Positions 15,388-22,954 of a stretch of 64,000 bases of DNA are shown in pieces. Positions within the stretch are counted from its first letter, which is position 1. Each line of letters begins with the position of its first letter. Position numbers and translations under genes: made by a program. The stretch is from positions 606,321 through 670,320 of the forward strand of contig DJJU01000013.1 of NCBI GenBank assembly GCA_002434305.1. Reading direction: 5' to 3'. The notes below the pieces were generated by a model. The model was not told the DNA's origin. It ran no database searches and was given only the letters and a program-made list of their open reading frames with translations. The DNA is from Alicycliphilus sp. UBA6560 (GTDB lineage: Bacteria > Pseudomonadota > Gammaproteobacteria > Burkholderiales > Burkholderiaceae_C).

Positions 15388-16446
15388 TCAGCGTTTTTGC
15401 ACGGGCAGGCGCCGGCCGATGGCCACCGTGGCCAGCACCGCCAGGCCGAAGCCCAGGCTCACCGCGTCCAGGCGCTCGCCCAGCAGCGGCACGGCGAACA
15501 GCATGCTCATGAAGGGCTGGGCTAGCTGTGTCTGGCTGACGCGCACCGTGCCTCCCAGTGCTAAACCGCGGTACCAGGCAAAAAAGCTCAGCCACATGGA
15601 AAACACCGCCACGTAGGCAAACCCGCCCCAGGCCGCGGCCGGCATGGCGGTGTGTGGCCACGACCACAGCGCCAGCGGCAGCGTGGCGGGCAGCGACAGC
15701 ACCAGCGCCCAGCAGATGACCGCGTCGGCGCGCATGCGCTGCGCCAGCCGTCCGCCCCAGGCGTAGCCACCGGCGGCGCACAGCACGGCGGCCATCAGCA
15801 GCAGGTCGGCCGGATGCAGCGCCAGGCCTTCCTGGCCCGAGCGCAGCAGCGCATAGCCCACCACCAGGCCCGAGCCCAGCAGCGCGCAGGCCCAGAAGGC
15901 GCCCGAGGGCCGCTGGCGGTGCAACAGCGCGCCCGCCAGCGCCGTGGCCAGCGGCAGCAGCCCGATGATGACCGCCGCGTGCACCGCGCCCACGTGGCGC
16001 ATGGCCCAGGAGGTGAGCAGCGGAAAGCCGAACACCACGCCCGCCGCCGTGAGGGCCAGCGGCGCCCAGTCGGCGCGCGCCGGCAGCGGCGCCCGCTGCC
16101 ATGCCAGCAGCGCCACCGATAGCAGGCCCGCCACGGCGGCCCGACCCATGGCGATGAACAGGCCGCTCATCAGGGGCGCCTCGGGCGTGCCCACGGCCAG
16201 CCGGGTCATGGGCAGGGTCAGGGCGAAGATGGCCACGCCCAGCAAGCCCAGCAGCAGTCCGCGGGACTCGGCGGCACCCCCCGAGGCGCTGCGCGCCTCC
16301 CCCCTCGCGGGGGGCCACGCTGGTGGACTGGCAAAGCCAGATCCACGGCGTGCGCTGGCCTGGTGGGGCGCACCGTGATGCGGCAGGGCTGATGTCACTG
16401 GCTGCGGAGCATGACCCTCCAGCGGGCGCGATGGGGCGGTTGTCAT
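15388..16446 (-). CDS. DMT-superfamily (EamA) transporter with repeat-derived N-terminus
   Basis: The 352-residue protein has ten predicted membrane segments in two EamA halves, starting at GLLLGLLGVAIFALTLPMTR (about residue 66) and ending near residue 347. It likely exports a small metabolite. ATG 16446 overlaps the LysE stop (ATGA). The first 60 or so residues are not membrane and are encoded by a copy of the family 2 repeat (16277-16360), giving a low-complexity Ala/Gly/Ser/Arg leader absent from ordinary EamA proteins. The real start may therefore be a non-ATG codon nearer residue 60. Confidence 0.85.
   Translation of the reverse strand: MTTAPSRPLEGHAPQPVTSALPHHGAPHQASARRGSGFASPPAWPPARGEARSASGGAAESRGLLLGLLGVAIFALTLPMTRLAVGTPEAPLMSGLFIAMGRAAVAGLLSVALLAWQRAPLPARADWAPLALTAAGVVFGFPLLTSWAMRHVGAVHAAVIIGLLPLATALAGALLHRQRPSGAFWACALLGSGLVVGYALLRSGQEGLALHPADLLLMAAVLCAAGGYAWGGRLAQRMRADAVICWALVLSLPATLPLALWSWPHTAMPAAAWGGFAYVAVFSMWLSFFAWYRGLALGGTVRVSQTQLAQPFMSMLFAVPLLGERLDAVSLGFGLAVLATVAIGRRLPVQKR
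16277..16360. repeat. REP-like repeat, family 2, inside a coding region
   Basis: CCTCCCCCCTCGCGGGGGGC followed by GGACTGGCAAAGCCAGATCC and ACGGCGTGCG matches the element at 18612-18712. Here it lies in the 5' part of the DMT transporter ORF and is read in frame. Confidence 0.6.
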
Positions 16447-17042
16447 GCCGCCACCATCCACAGTGCGGTGGCCACCAGCACGGCCGCCATGGCGCGGTTG
16501 AACCACAGCAGACGGCGGCCGTGGGCCAGCCAGTGGCGCAGCAGCGCGCCCAGCAGGGCGTAGGTGAAATTGCTGGTGAAGGCAAAGGCCAGCATCACCG
16601 GCAGCACCACGGCCAGGCGGGCCGTGCCGTCGTCGTGGCCGATGACCCAGCCGGCGACGATGGTCAGCGCCAGCAGCCAGGCCTTGATGTTCACGAACTG
16701 CAGCAGCACGCCCTGCCAGAAGCCCACCGACAGGCGGGACGCGTCGGCCTCGGACAGGCGCGCGGACTGCGCCAGCTTGAACGCCAGCCACAGCAGGTAG
16801 CCGATGCCCAGCGCCTTGATGCCCCAGCGCAGCGGCGGCATGGCCACCACGGCCGCGCCCAGGCCGGCGGCGCACAAAAGCAGCAGCAGGCTCCAGCCCA
16901 CGGGCACGGCGACGACGAAGCGCATCGCCGCGGGCAGGCCGCGGTTGGCCGCCAGGGCGGTGGACAGCGTGGTGTTGGGGCCGGGCGTGAAGCTCATCGC
17001 GGTGGCCAGCACCAGCAGGGCAGTGAATTCGACCAGGGGCAT
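16443..17042 (-). CDS. LysE-family amino acid exporter
   Basis: The 199-residue membrane protein has six predicted helices and the family signature SFTPGPNTTL at residues 17-26. LysE/RhtB proteins export amino acids or similar compounds across the inner membrane. ATG 17042 begins MPLVEF; a TTG at 17060 would add six residues. It is divergent from a MocR regulator 121 bases away, the usual arrangement for a regulator-exporter pair, and is coupled to the DMT transporter downstream. Confidence 0.88.
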   Translation of the reverse strand: MPLVEFTALLVLATAMSFTPGPNTTLSTALAANRGLPAAMRFVVAVPVGWSLLLLLCAAGLGAAVVAMPPLRWGIKALGIGYLLWLAFKLAQSARLSEADASRLSVGFWQGVLLQFVNIKAWLLALTIVAGWVIGHDDGTARLAVVLPVMLAFAFTSNFTYALLGALLRHWLAHGRRLLWFNRAMAAVLVATALWMVAA

Positions 17043-17100
17043 GGGAGTGTGGGGTGGCAAAAAAGCACAGGCGAAGGGGACACTCTAGGCCCTGATGCCA

Positions 17101-17147
17101 TTACAGTACCGGTACAGTACAGCCCCACACCCGCACAAACTGTATCG
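17101..17147. promoter_or_regulatory. candidate MocR operator (direct repeats)
   Basis: The divergent gap holds TTACAGTACC and GGTACAGTACAG as direct repeats of (G)TACAGTAC, with a further CTGTATCG at 17140-17147. Direct repeats of this kind are typical binding sites of MocR/PdxR regulators. They overlap the likely promoters of both lysE and the MocR gene. Confidence 0.5.
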
Positions 17148-17163
17148 CTCGCGCCACCGACAC

Positions 17164-18618
17164 ATGCTCACCCGCACCCCCGACCGCACCCTGACCGACC
17201 AGCTGGCCGAGCGCTTTGCCGAGCGCATCCGCGCGCGGCTGCTGCCCGCCGGCGCCCGCCTGCCCTCGGTGCGCGAGTGCGCGCGCCAGCAGGGCGTGAG
17301 CCCGCACACCGTGGTCGCCGCCTACGACAAGCTGCTGGCCCAGGGCCTGGTGCAGGCCCAGCGCCAGCGCGGCTTCTTCGTGCGCGATTTGGGACAAAAA
17401 GTGGCTCCAGCCCAGGAGGGACAAGCGCTGGCAGCTATGGATATGGGAGCGGCCGTACCCACGCTGCAGGGCGCCCTGGGCGGCGGCGCGCGCGCCTCGG
17501 GCTCGCGCATCAACGCCACGGCGCTGATCCGCGGCATGTTCCACCAGCCCTCGGCCCGTCCGCAGCCGGGCGCCGGCGTGCTGCCCATGGCCTGGCTGCA
17601 GGAGGCGCGCTTCTTGCCCGCCGCCGTGCGCAAACTGGCGGCCGGCGGTGCGCTGGACCAGGGCTCGTTCAGCTATGGCGAGCCCATGGGCGACGCCGGC
17701 CTGCGCGCGGCGCTGGCGCGGCGACTGGCGGACCGGCAGATTCCCGCCGCGCCGCAGCAGATCATCACCACCATGGGTGCCACGCAGGCGCTGGACATCG
17801 TCAGCCGCGCGCTGCTCAAGGCGGGCGATCCGGTGCTGGTGGAAGAACCCGGCTGGAGCGTGGAGTTCGCCCGGCTGGACGCCTTGGGGATGCGCGTGCT
17901 GCCCGTGCCGCGCGGGCCTGACGGGCCCGACCTGGAGGTGATGGCGCGGCTGTGCGAGCTGCACTCGCCGCGCCTGTTCGTGAGTGTCAGCGTGCTGCAC
18001 AACCCCACCGGCTACAGCCTGTCGCCGGCCAGCGCGCACCGCATCCTGCAGCTGGCGCAGCAGCACGACTTCTACATCGCCGAGGACGACACCTACGGCC
18101 ACATCGCCCCCGAGCACGCCACGCGGCTATCGGCGCTGGACGGCCTGGCGCGCACCATCTACGTGAGCGGCTTTTCCAAGATCCTGGCGCCCAACTGGCG
18201 CATCGGCTACCTGGCGGCGCCGCCGCACCTGGTCGAGCGGCTGCTGGACACGAAGCTTTTGTCCACGCTGACCACGCCGTCGCTGCTGGAGAAGGCGCTG
18301 GCGCTGTGCATCGAGCAGGGCCAGCTGCGCCGCCACGGCGAGCGCATCCGCCAGGCACTGGCCCAGGCGCGCGCGCGCAGCGTGCAGCTGGCGCTGGAGG
18401 CGGGCTGCACCTTCGCTGCCGAGCCGGCCGGCATGTTCGGCTGGGTGGACACGGGCGTGGACACCGACGTGCTGGCCCAGCGCATGCTGGACGAGGGCTA
18501 CCTGATCGCCCCCGGCGCGCTGTTCCACGCCACGCGCCAGCCCTGCACGCTGATGCGCATCAACTTCGGCACCACGCAGGAACCGGCGTTCTGGCGAGCA
18601 CTCCGATCATCCCTCTGA
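17164..18618 (+). CDS. MocR-family (GntR-HTH plus aminotransferase) regulator
   Basis: The 484-residue protein fuses a GntR winged helix (residues 1-75, RLPSVRECARQQGVSPHTVV) to a fold type I aminotransferase domain (about 130-484) with SVLHNPTGYS and the PLP lysine motif SGFSKILAPNWRIGY. The linker (residues 77-95) is encoded by a copy of the palindromic repeat. Such proteins sense PLP-amino acid adducts and control transport or vitamin B6 genes; the divergent lysE is the likely target. ATG 17164 starts the HTH region; the frame opens earlier at 17095 but crosses the operator. Confidence 0.92.
   Translation: MLTRTPDRTLTDQLAERFAERIRARLLPAGARLPSVRECARQQGVSPHTVVAAYDKLLAQGLVQAQRQRGFFVRDLGQKVAPAQEGQALAAMDMGAAVPTLQGALGGGARASGSRINATALIRGMFHQPSARPQPGAGVLPMAWLQEARFLPAAVRKLAAGGALDQGSFSYGEPMGDAGLRAALARRLADRQIPAAPQQIITTMGATQALDIVSRALLKAGDPVLVEEPGWSVEFARLDALGMRVLPVPRGPDGPDLEVMARLCELHSPRLFVSVSVLHNPTGYSLSPASAHRILQLAQQHDFYIAEDDTYGHIAPEHATRLSALDGLARTIYVSGFSKILAPNWRIGYLAAPPHLVERLLDTKLLSTLTTPSLLEKALALCIEQGQLRRHGERIRQALAQARARSVQLALEAGCTFAAEPAGMFGWVDTGVDTDVLAQRMLDEGYLIAPGALFHATRQPCTLMRINFGTTQEPAFWRALRSSL
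17391..17446 (+). repeat. palindromic repeat inside the MocR gene linker
   Basis: GGCTCCAGCCCAGGAGGGAC and AAGCGCTGGCAGCTATGG encode APAQEGQALAAM, in the same frame as the copies in bkdB, lnt, rmlD and the YgjP-type gene. Confidence 0.65.
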
Positions 18619-18712
18619 GCCGCTACGCGGCTTCTCCCTTCTCTGGCGCGCAACGCGCTGGGAAGGGAGACGGCGCCACCGGACCGGCAAAGCCGGATCC
18701 ACGGCGCCTGCT
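18612..18712. repeat. REP-like repeat, family 2, between convergent genes
   Basis: The unit begins just before the MocR stop codon (18616-18618) and reads through GAGCCGCTACGCGGCTTCTC, a GC-rich inverted pair and GGACCGGCAAAGCCGGATCC ACGGCG. Stems CGCTACGCGG and CCGGCAAAGCCGG could act as a two-way terminator for the convergent MocR and monooxygenase genes. Confidence 0.6.
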
Positions 18713-18729
18713 CGCATTACGAGCGCCCG

Positions 18730-20202
18730 TCAGCGTACCGGCGCATCCAGCCCCAGACGGTTGTTGACCAGCGCCAGGTTGTCCTGGTGACCTTGCAGCA
18801 TGGCGTCCAGGCCGGCGCGCAATTCCTCGTGCTCCAGCTCGGCCAGCAGTTCGCGCACCTTGCGCGCCACCCAGCCCTGACCGCGGTTGAGAAAGGCCAG
18901 GCGCTCGCCCAGGTCCGGCACCGCCATGGCGCGCTCGTAAAAGTCGCCGGTGCGGCTGGAGGGCTGGGCGCCCAGGCTGCGCAGGGCGCGCAGCAGCATG
19001 CCGCACCACTTGACCTCGTCGTCGTGGACGGCCTCGATCAGCGCTCGCAAATCCTCCTGGCCCGGCTGCAGCGCGCGGGCGCTCTCCAGCGTGATGCGGG
19101 CGCCGGCGCGCTCGGCCTCCAGCAGCTCGTTCAGGCGTGCGGCGAGTGCGTCGTCGCGCTGGCGCTCGAACTGCGGCGCGTAGCACACGGGCGAGGCGTA
19201 TTCCACCGCCGGCTCGGTCAGCAGCGCCAGGTGGGCGGCGGCGTCCTGCGCCAGCCGCTGCACCAGCGCGCCGGCCGGCACGATGGCGTCCACCTTGCCC
19301 ACGCCCTCGCCGGCGTACAGGGCCATGTCCTCCAGCTCGCCGGTCATGGAGCGCAGCGGCGAGTCGGTGGAGAACAGATAGATGGGCCGCCCTTCCTCCT
19401 CGCCGATCACGGTGCGCGGGCTGGCCTGCGGGTCACCGCGCTCGCCGCGGGTCACCGGGCAGGCCAGCACCCGCACCGGCGCGTGCGGCGGCCAGTTGAT
19501 GTGGAAGGCCTCGGTCAGCACCGTGTCGCCGGCCTGGGCGGCCAGCAGGTGCTGCTTGTGCACGTCGTGGGCGAAGGACTCCTCTGTGGCGATGAAGGCC
19601 GTGCCCAGCACGGCAGCCTGGGCGCCGGCGGCCAGCACGCGGGCCACGTCCTGGCCGTCGGCCAGGCCGCCGGCGGCGGCCACGGGCACCTCGGCCAGGG
19701 CCAGCACCTCGCCCAGCAGCTCGGCCAGCGGCTGGCGCCCGTGCACGTGGCCGCCGGCCTCGCGCCCCTGGGCGATCAGCGCATGGGCGCCTGCCGCCTG
19801 CGCGGCCAGCGCGTGCCGGGCCGAGCCGACCTGGTGCACCACGGTGATGCCGGCGGCGCGCAGCCGCTCGACGACCGGCGCGTGCACGTCCCAGAACAGG
19901 CCCACCACGGGCACCTGCAGGGCGATGCACAGGTCGATCTGCGAGGCCAGCAGGGCCGCGTCGGTGCCGGCCGGGATCAGGTTGACGCCAAAGCGCGCGT
20001 GGCCGGCGGCGCGCACGGCGGCGACCTCACGCTCGATCAGCGCCAGCGGCTCGCGCACCATGCCCAGAAAGCCGAAGCCCCCGGCCTGCGTGACCGCGGC
20101 CACCAGCTGCGAGCGCGACACCCCGCCCATGCCGGCCAGCACGATGGGCAGGCGGCAGCCGAGCAGGTCGCAAAGCGGGGTGCGGGGCAGGGTGGCGGGC
20201 AT
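18730..20202 (-). CDS. nitronate monooxygenase-like protein with extra C-terminal helical domain
   Basis: The 490-residue protein starts with a nitronate monooxygenase/2-nitropropane dioxygenase barrel (about 1-330): LPIVLAGMGGVS, FGVNLIPAG, HQVGSARHALAAQAAGAHAL, QGREAGGHVHG and VAAAGGLADGQD are the FMN and active-site regions. Residues 350-480 form a separate, charged helical domain with DLRALIEAVHDDEVKWCG that looks like the small ferritin-like DUF6306 type; this second name is less certain. It is a single gene with a perfect AAGGAG before ATG 20202. Substrate unknown. Confidence 0.85.
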   Translation of the reverse strand: MPATLPRTPLCDLLGCRLPIVLAGMGGVSRSQLVAAVTQAGGFGFLGMVREPLALIEREVAAVRAAGHARFGVNLIPAGTDAALLASQIDLCIALQVPVVGLFWDVHAPVVERLRAAGITVVHQVGSARHALAAQAAGAHALIAQGREAGGHVHGRQPLAELLGEVLALAEVPVAAAGGLADGQDVARVLAAGAQAAVLGTAFIATEESFAHDVHKQHLLAAQAGDTVLTEAFHINWPPHAPVRVLACPVTRGERGDPQASPRTVIGEEEGRPIYLFSTDSPLRSMTGELEDMALYAGEGVGKVDAIVPAGALVQRLAQDAAAHLALLTEPAVEYASPVCYAPQFERQRDDALAARLNELLEAERAGARITLESARALQPGQEDLRALIEAVHDDEVKWCGMLLRALRSLGAQPSSRTGDFYERAMAVPDLGERLAFLNRGQGWVARKVRELLAELEHEELRAGLDAMLQGHQDNLALVNNRLGLDAPVR

Positions 20203-20280
20203 GCGGGTCTCCTTGCGTTGTGGGGTCGTGGCGGGCGCGGGCCACTATAGGCAGGAGCGGTTACATGCGCTGCCGTCGTT

Positions 20281-20335
20281 GCTATTAAATCAATAGCAGT
20301 CAGCGCTTGACTGGCGGGCGCTGGAGGCCAAAAAC
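20281..20335. repeat. palindromic repeat, intergenic
   Basis: AATAGCAGTCAGCGCTTGAC and GGGCGCTGGAGGCCAAAAAC match the repeat consensus in reverse orientation. It sits between the HDOD gene stop (20355) and the monooxygenase start (20202). Confidence 0.65.
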
Positions 20336-20354
20336 ACTCCAAACCCGCGGCGCC

Positions 20355-21581
20355 TCAGCCGCGTGCCGGGCGCTCCACCACGCGTTCGGACAGCACGCGC
20401 AGCAGGGCGCGGTTGACGTGCTCGAGCGACATCTCGTGCAGCTCGCACAGCGCCGTGATGGCCTGCGTGTCGCCATCCTCCAGCGCGCAGGCCATCTCCA
20501 GGCTGGGGGCATACGGCCCGGTGCGCAGCACGGCGGCGTTGTACACGCGCTCGGACAGCGGCAGGCGGCGCAGGATGGCGCCCAGCGGCTCACCCAGCAG
20601 CTCGTCCATCTGCGACAGCAGGCCGCTCAGGTAGACCTCGCGGCGCAGCTCCTTGCCTTCGCCGGCGTCCAGCAGGTGCTCGGTGACCAGGGCGCGCAGC
20701 ACCATGGTCTCGCGCACCGGGCGCAGGTCGGGTTCGGTGGCGCAGTGCGGCAGCTGCTCGGCCAGCCAGCGCGACAGCGAGCCGTAACCCATCATGACCA
20801 GGCCGCGGCGCAGCGAGTCCACGCCCGTGCGCAGGCCCAGGGCGGCCGAGTTGGTGTAGGTCAGGAAGCGGTAGGCCAGCAGCGGGTCCTCGCTCAGGAT
20901 TTCCTCGAAGCGGTCGATGGACTGCTCCGCATCGATCGCCTTGAGCAGCTTTTGCACCACTTCGTACGACGGCTGCACGGGCTGGTGGCGCAGGCTGTAG
21001 AGCACGTCCTCCATGGGCCAGCCGGCCACGGCCAGCGCGCCGCTGGTGTCCAGGCAGTGGGTGAGCAGCGCGCGGCTGGCCACGTTGTCGTACATCTGCC
21101 CGCGGATCAAGGGGTTGGCCGGCGCGGGCGCGCCGCGCGGGGCGCTGGCCGACTGCAGGGCGCGCACGGCGTCGGCGCTGGTCAGGTGCAGCAGGCTGTT
21201 GTCGAACAGGCGCGCGGTGTCGGCGTCGGGCAGCTGCGCCAGCTCGCCCTGCCAGACCAGGCGCAGGCCCCGGCCGTGGGCGGCCTGGGCATGCTGGCGC
21301 AGCTGCGGCTCGTCCAGCCAGCTGCCGGGCAGGGCGATCCAGGGTGCGCCGCGCGGGGCGTGCTCCAGCAGCTCGGCGGCCAGCAGGGGCGAGCGCGGGG
21401 TGAGCAGCAGCGGCGGCGAGCTGGCCGTCCACAGCTCCTGCAGCGTGCGCAGCAGGTGCGGCGCATCCAGGCGCGCGCCGCCGGCGGGCTGCACGTACAG
21501 CTGCACGCCGGCCAGGCGCCGGGCGGCATTCCACAAGGGGCGATAGCCCAGTACCAGGCTGCCGAGGACGGATTGGACCAT
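20355..21581 (-). CDS. EAL-HDOD (YuxH-type) signalling protein
   Basis: The 408-residue protein has a degenerate EAL-like N-terminal half (about 1-200, no intact EAL motif) and a C-terminal HDOD domain (LLKAIDAEQSIDRFEEILSE, DPLLAYRFLTYTNSA, VDSLRRGLVMMGYGSLSRWL). HDOD proteins regulate motility, c-di-GMP or stress pathways by protein contacts rather than catalysis. Its position next to the flagellar genes fits a motility role. ATG 21581 was chosen; a TTG at 21620 would add 13 residues. It is probably transcribed alone or after flgL. Confidence 0.8.
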   Translation of the reverse strand: MVQSVLGSLVLGYRPLWNAARRLAGVQLYVQPAGGARLDAPHLLRTLQELWTASSPPLLLTPRSPLLAAELLEHAPRGAPWIALPGSWLDEPQLRQHAQAAHGRGLRLVWQGELAQLPDADTARLFDNSLLHLTSADAVRALQSASAPRGAPAPANPLIRGQMYDNVASRALLTHCLDTSGALAVAGWPMEDVLYSLRHQPVQPSYEVVQKLLKAIDAEQSIDRFEEILSEDPLLAYRFLTYTNSAALGLRTGVDSLRRGLVMMGYGSLSRWLAEQLPHCATEPDLRPVRETMVLRALVTEHLLDAGEGKELRREVYLSGLLSQMDELLGEPLGAILRRLPLSERVYNAAVLRTGPYAPSLEMACALEDGDTQAITALCELHEMSLEHVNRALLRVLSERVVERPARG

Positions 21582-21657
21582 GGGGGCGAAGGCGGTTCGG
21601 GACGCAAAAAGAAGGCGCAATGCCGCGATTGTGGCGCGGCCAGGCCGCCTGCGGCGC

Positions 21658-22905
21658 CTAGCGCATGTAGTCGAACAGCGAGAGTTTTTGCACCTGAGCG
21701 TAGGACTGCAGGGCGGCCTGGTAGCCGGTGTGAGCGTTCTGAAAGTCCGAGATGCCTTGGACCATGTCCAGGTCCTCGGCGCGCGAGCGGTCGCCCTCCA
21801 GCTGCACGGAGCGCTTTTCCTGGTCGCTGGAGATGCGGTCGGCGCGGTTGAGCAGCTCGCCGGCGTAGCCGCGCATGTTGTGCAGCCGCTCCATGCCGGC
21901 GTCGATGTTGGCCAGGGCCTGGCCCACCGCCTGCGACGCGGCCACGCTGTCGCCGGCGCCGGCGATGCCGCGGATGGCCGAGTCCAGCGTGCCCATCAGG
22001 CTGGAGCTGGGCTTCATGCTGACCTCATCGCCGGCGGCGGGCGTGCCGGTCAGGTTGAAGGACATGACCGTGTCCGTGCCCTGCTTGATTTCGATGGGAA
22101 TGGGCTGGCCGGCAGGCGCCGTGGCGGTGTGGGAGCTGGCCGCGGCGCCGTTGCGGCTCATGTCGTAGGCGACCGTGGTGGCGCCGGTGGCAGGGTCCAC
22201 CGTCACGCCGGTGATCGTCAGCTTGTAGTCGGCACCGGCCAGCGCCTGGCGGTTGCTGGTGGTGATGGCGCTGGTCACCAGCGAGCTGCCCGGCGCGCGC
22301 GTCACGCCGGCGGTGTAGATGCCGTCGCGCACGGGGTCGAACATCAGCGTGGCGTGGCCGTCCAGCGTGGTGCTGATGTCCGTGCCGTTGCTGGCCGCCT
22401 GGCCCGGCAGGCCGTCGAAGCGGTAGTCCGTGCCCGACAAAAGCGGCCCGGCAAAGGCCTGCAGCGCGCTGCCCAGGGCGCCCAGCAGCGGCATGCCGTT
22501 GGTGTCCTTGCGGTTGATGACTTCGGTGAACTGGTCGCGCAGGCTTTGCAACTGGTTGGCGTAGGTCTTGCGGTCCTCGCTCTTGAGCGTGCCGCTGCCG
22601 GCGGCCACGACGAGCTGGCGCATCTCCTGCACCAACCCGACGGCGTCGCCCAGCGTCGATTCGGCCAGCGCCACGGCGCTGCGCTGCACCTCCAGGGTGC
22701 GCTGCTCGCTCTGGATGCGACTGATGCGGGTGAGCGCACGCTCGGCCTGGGCGGCGGCCACCGGGTCGTCGCTGGGGCGCACCACGCGCTTGCCCGAGGT
22801 GAGGTTCTCCTGCAGACCGACCAGGGTTTTCTGGCGCGTGGCCAAGTTGCGCACACTGGCGTCATACATGTTGGCCGTGCTCACGCGAAAGAAGCTGCTG
22901 GTCAT
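21658..22905 (-). CDS. flgL: flagellar hook-filament junction protein FlgL
   Basis: The 415-residue protein has flagellin-like terminal helices: SSFFRVSTANMYDASVRNLA at the N-terminus and TGYQAALQSYAQVQKLSLF at the C-terminus, with a variable middle domain. It caps the hook above FlgK and is secreted through the flagellar export gate, so it has no signal peptide. It lies 50 bases after flgK with CGGAG before ATG 22905. The end of flgIJKL is the usual operon order. Confidence 0.93.
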   Translation of the reverse strand: MTSSFFRVSTANMYDASVRNLATRQKTLVGLQENLTSGKRVVRPSDDPVAAAQAERALTRISRIQSEQRTLEVQRSAVALAESTLGDAVGLVQEMRQLVVAAGSGTLKSEDRKTYANQLQSLRDQFTEVINRKDTNGMPLLGALGSALQAFAGPLLSGTDYRFDGLPGQAASNGTDISTTLDGHATLMFDPVRDGIYTAGVTRAPGSSLVTSAITTSNRQALAGADYKLTITGVTVDPATGATTVAYDMSRNGAAASSHTATAPAGQPIPIEIKQGTDTVMSFNLTGTPAAGDEVSMKPSSSLMGTLDSAIRGIAGAGDSVAASQAVGQALANIDAGMERLHNMRGYAGELLNRADRISSDQEKRSVQLEGDRSRAEDLDMVQGISDFQNAHTGYQAALQSYAQVQKLSLFDYMR

Positions 22906-22954
22906 GTGGGCTCCGCGAATAGGTGTTCGTTGGTCGTGTCGCTGCGGGCGGCGC

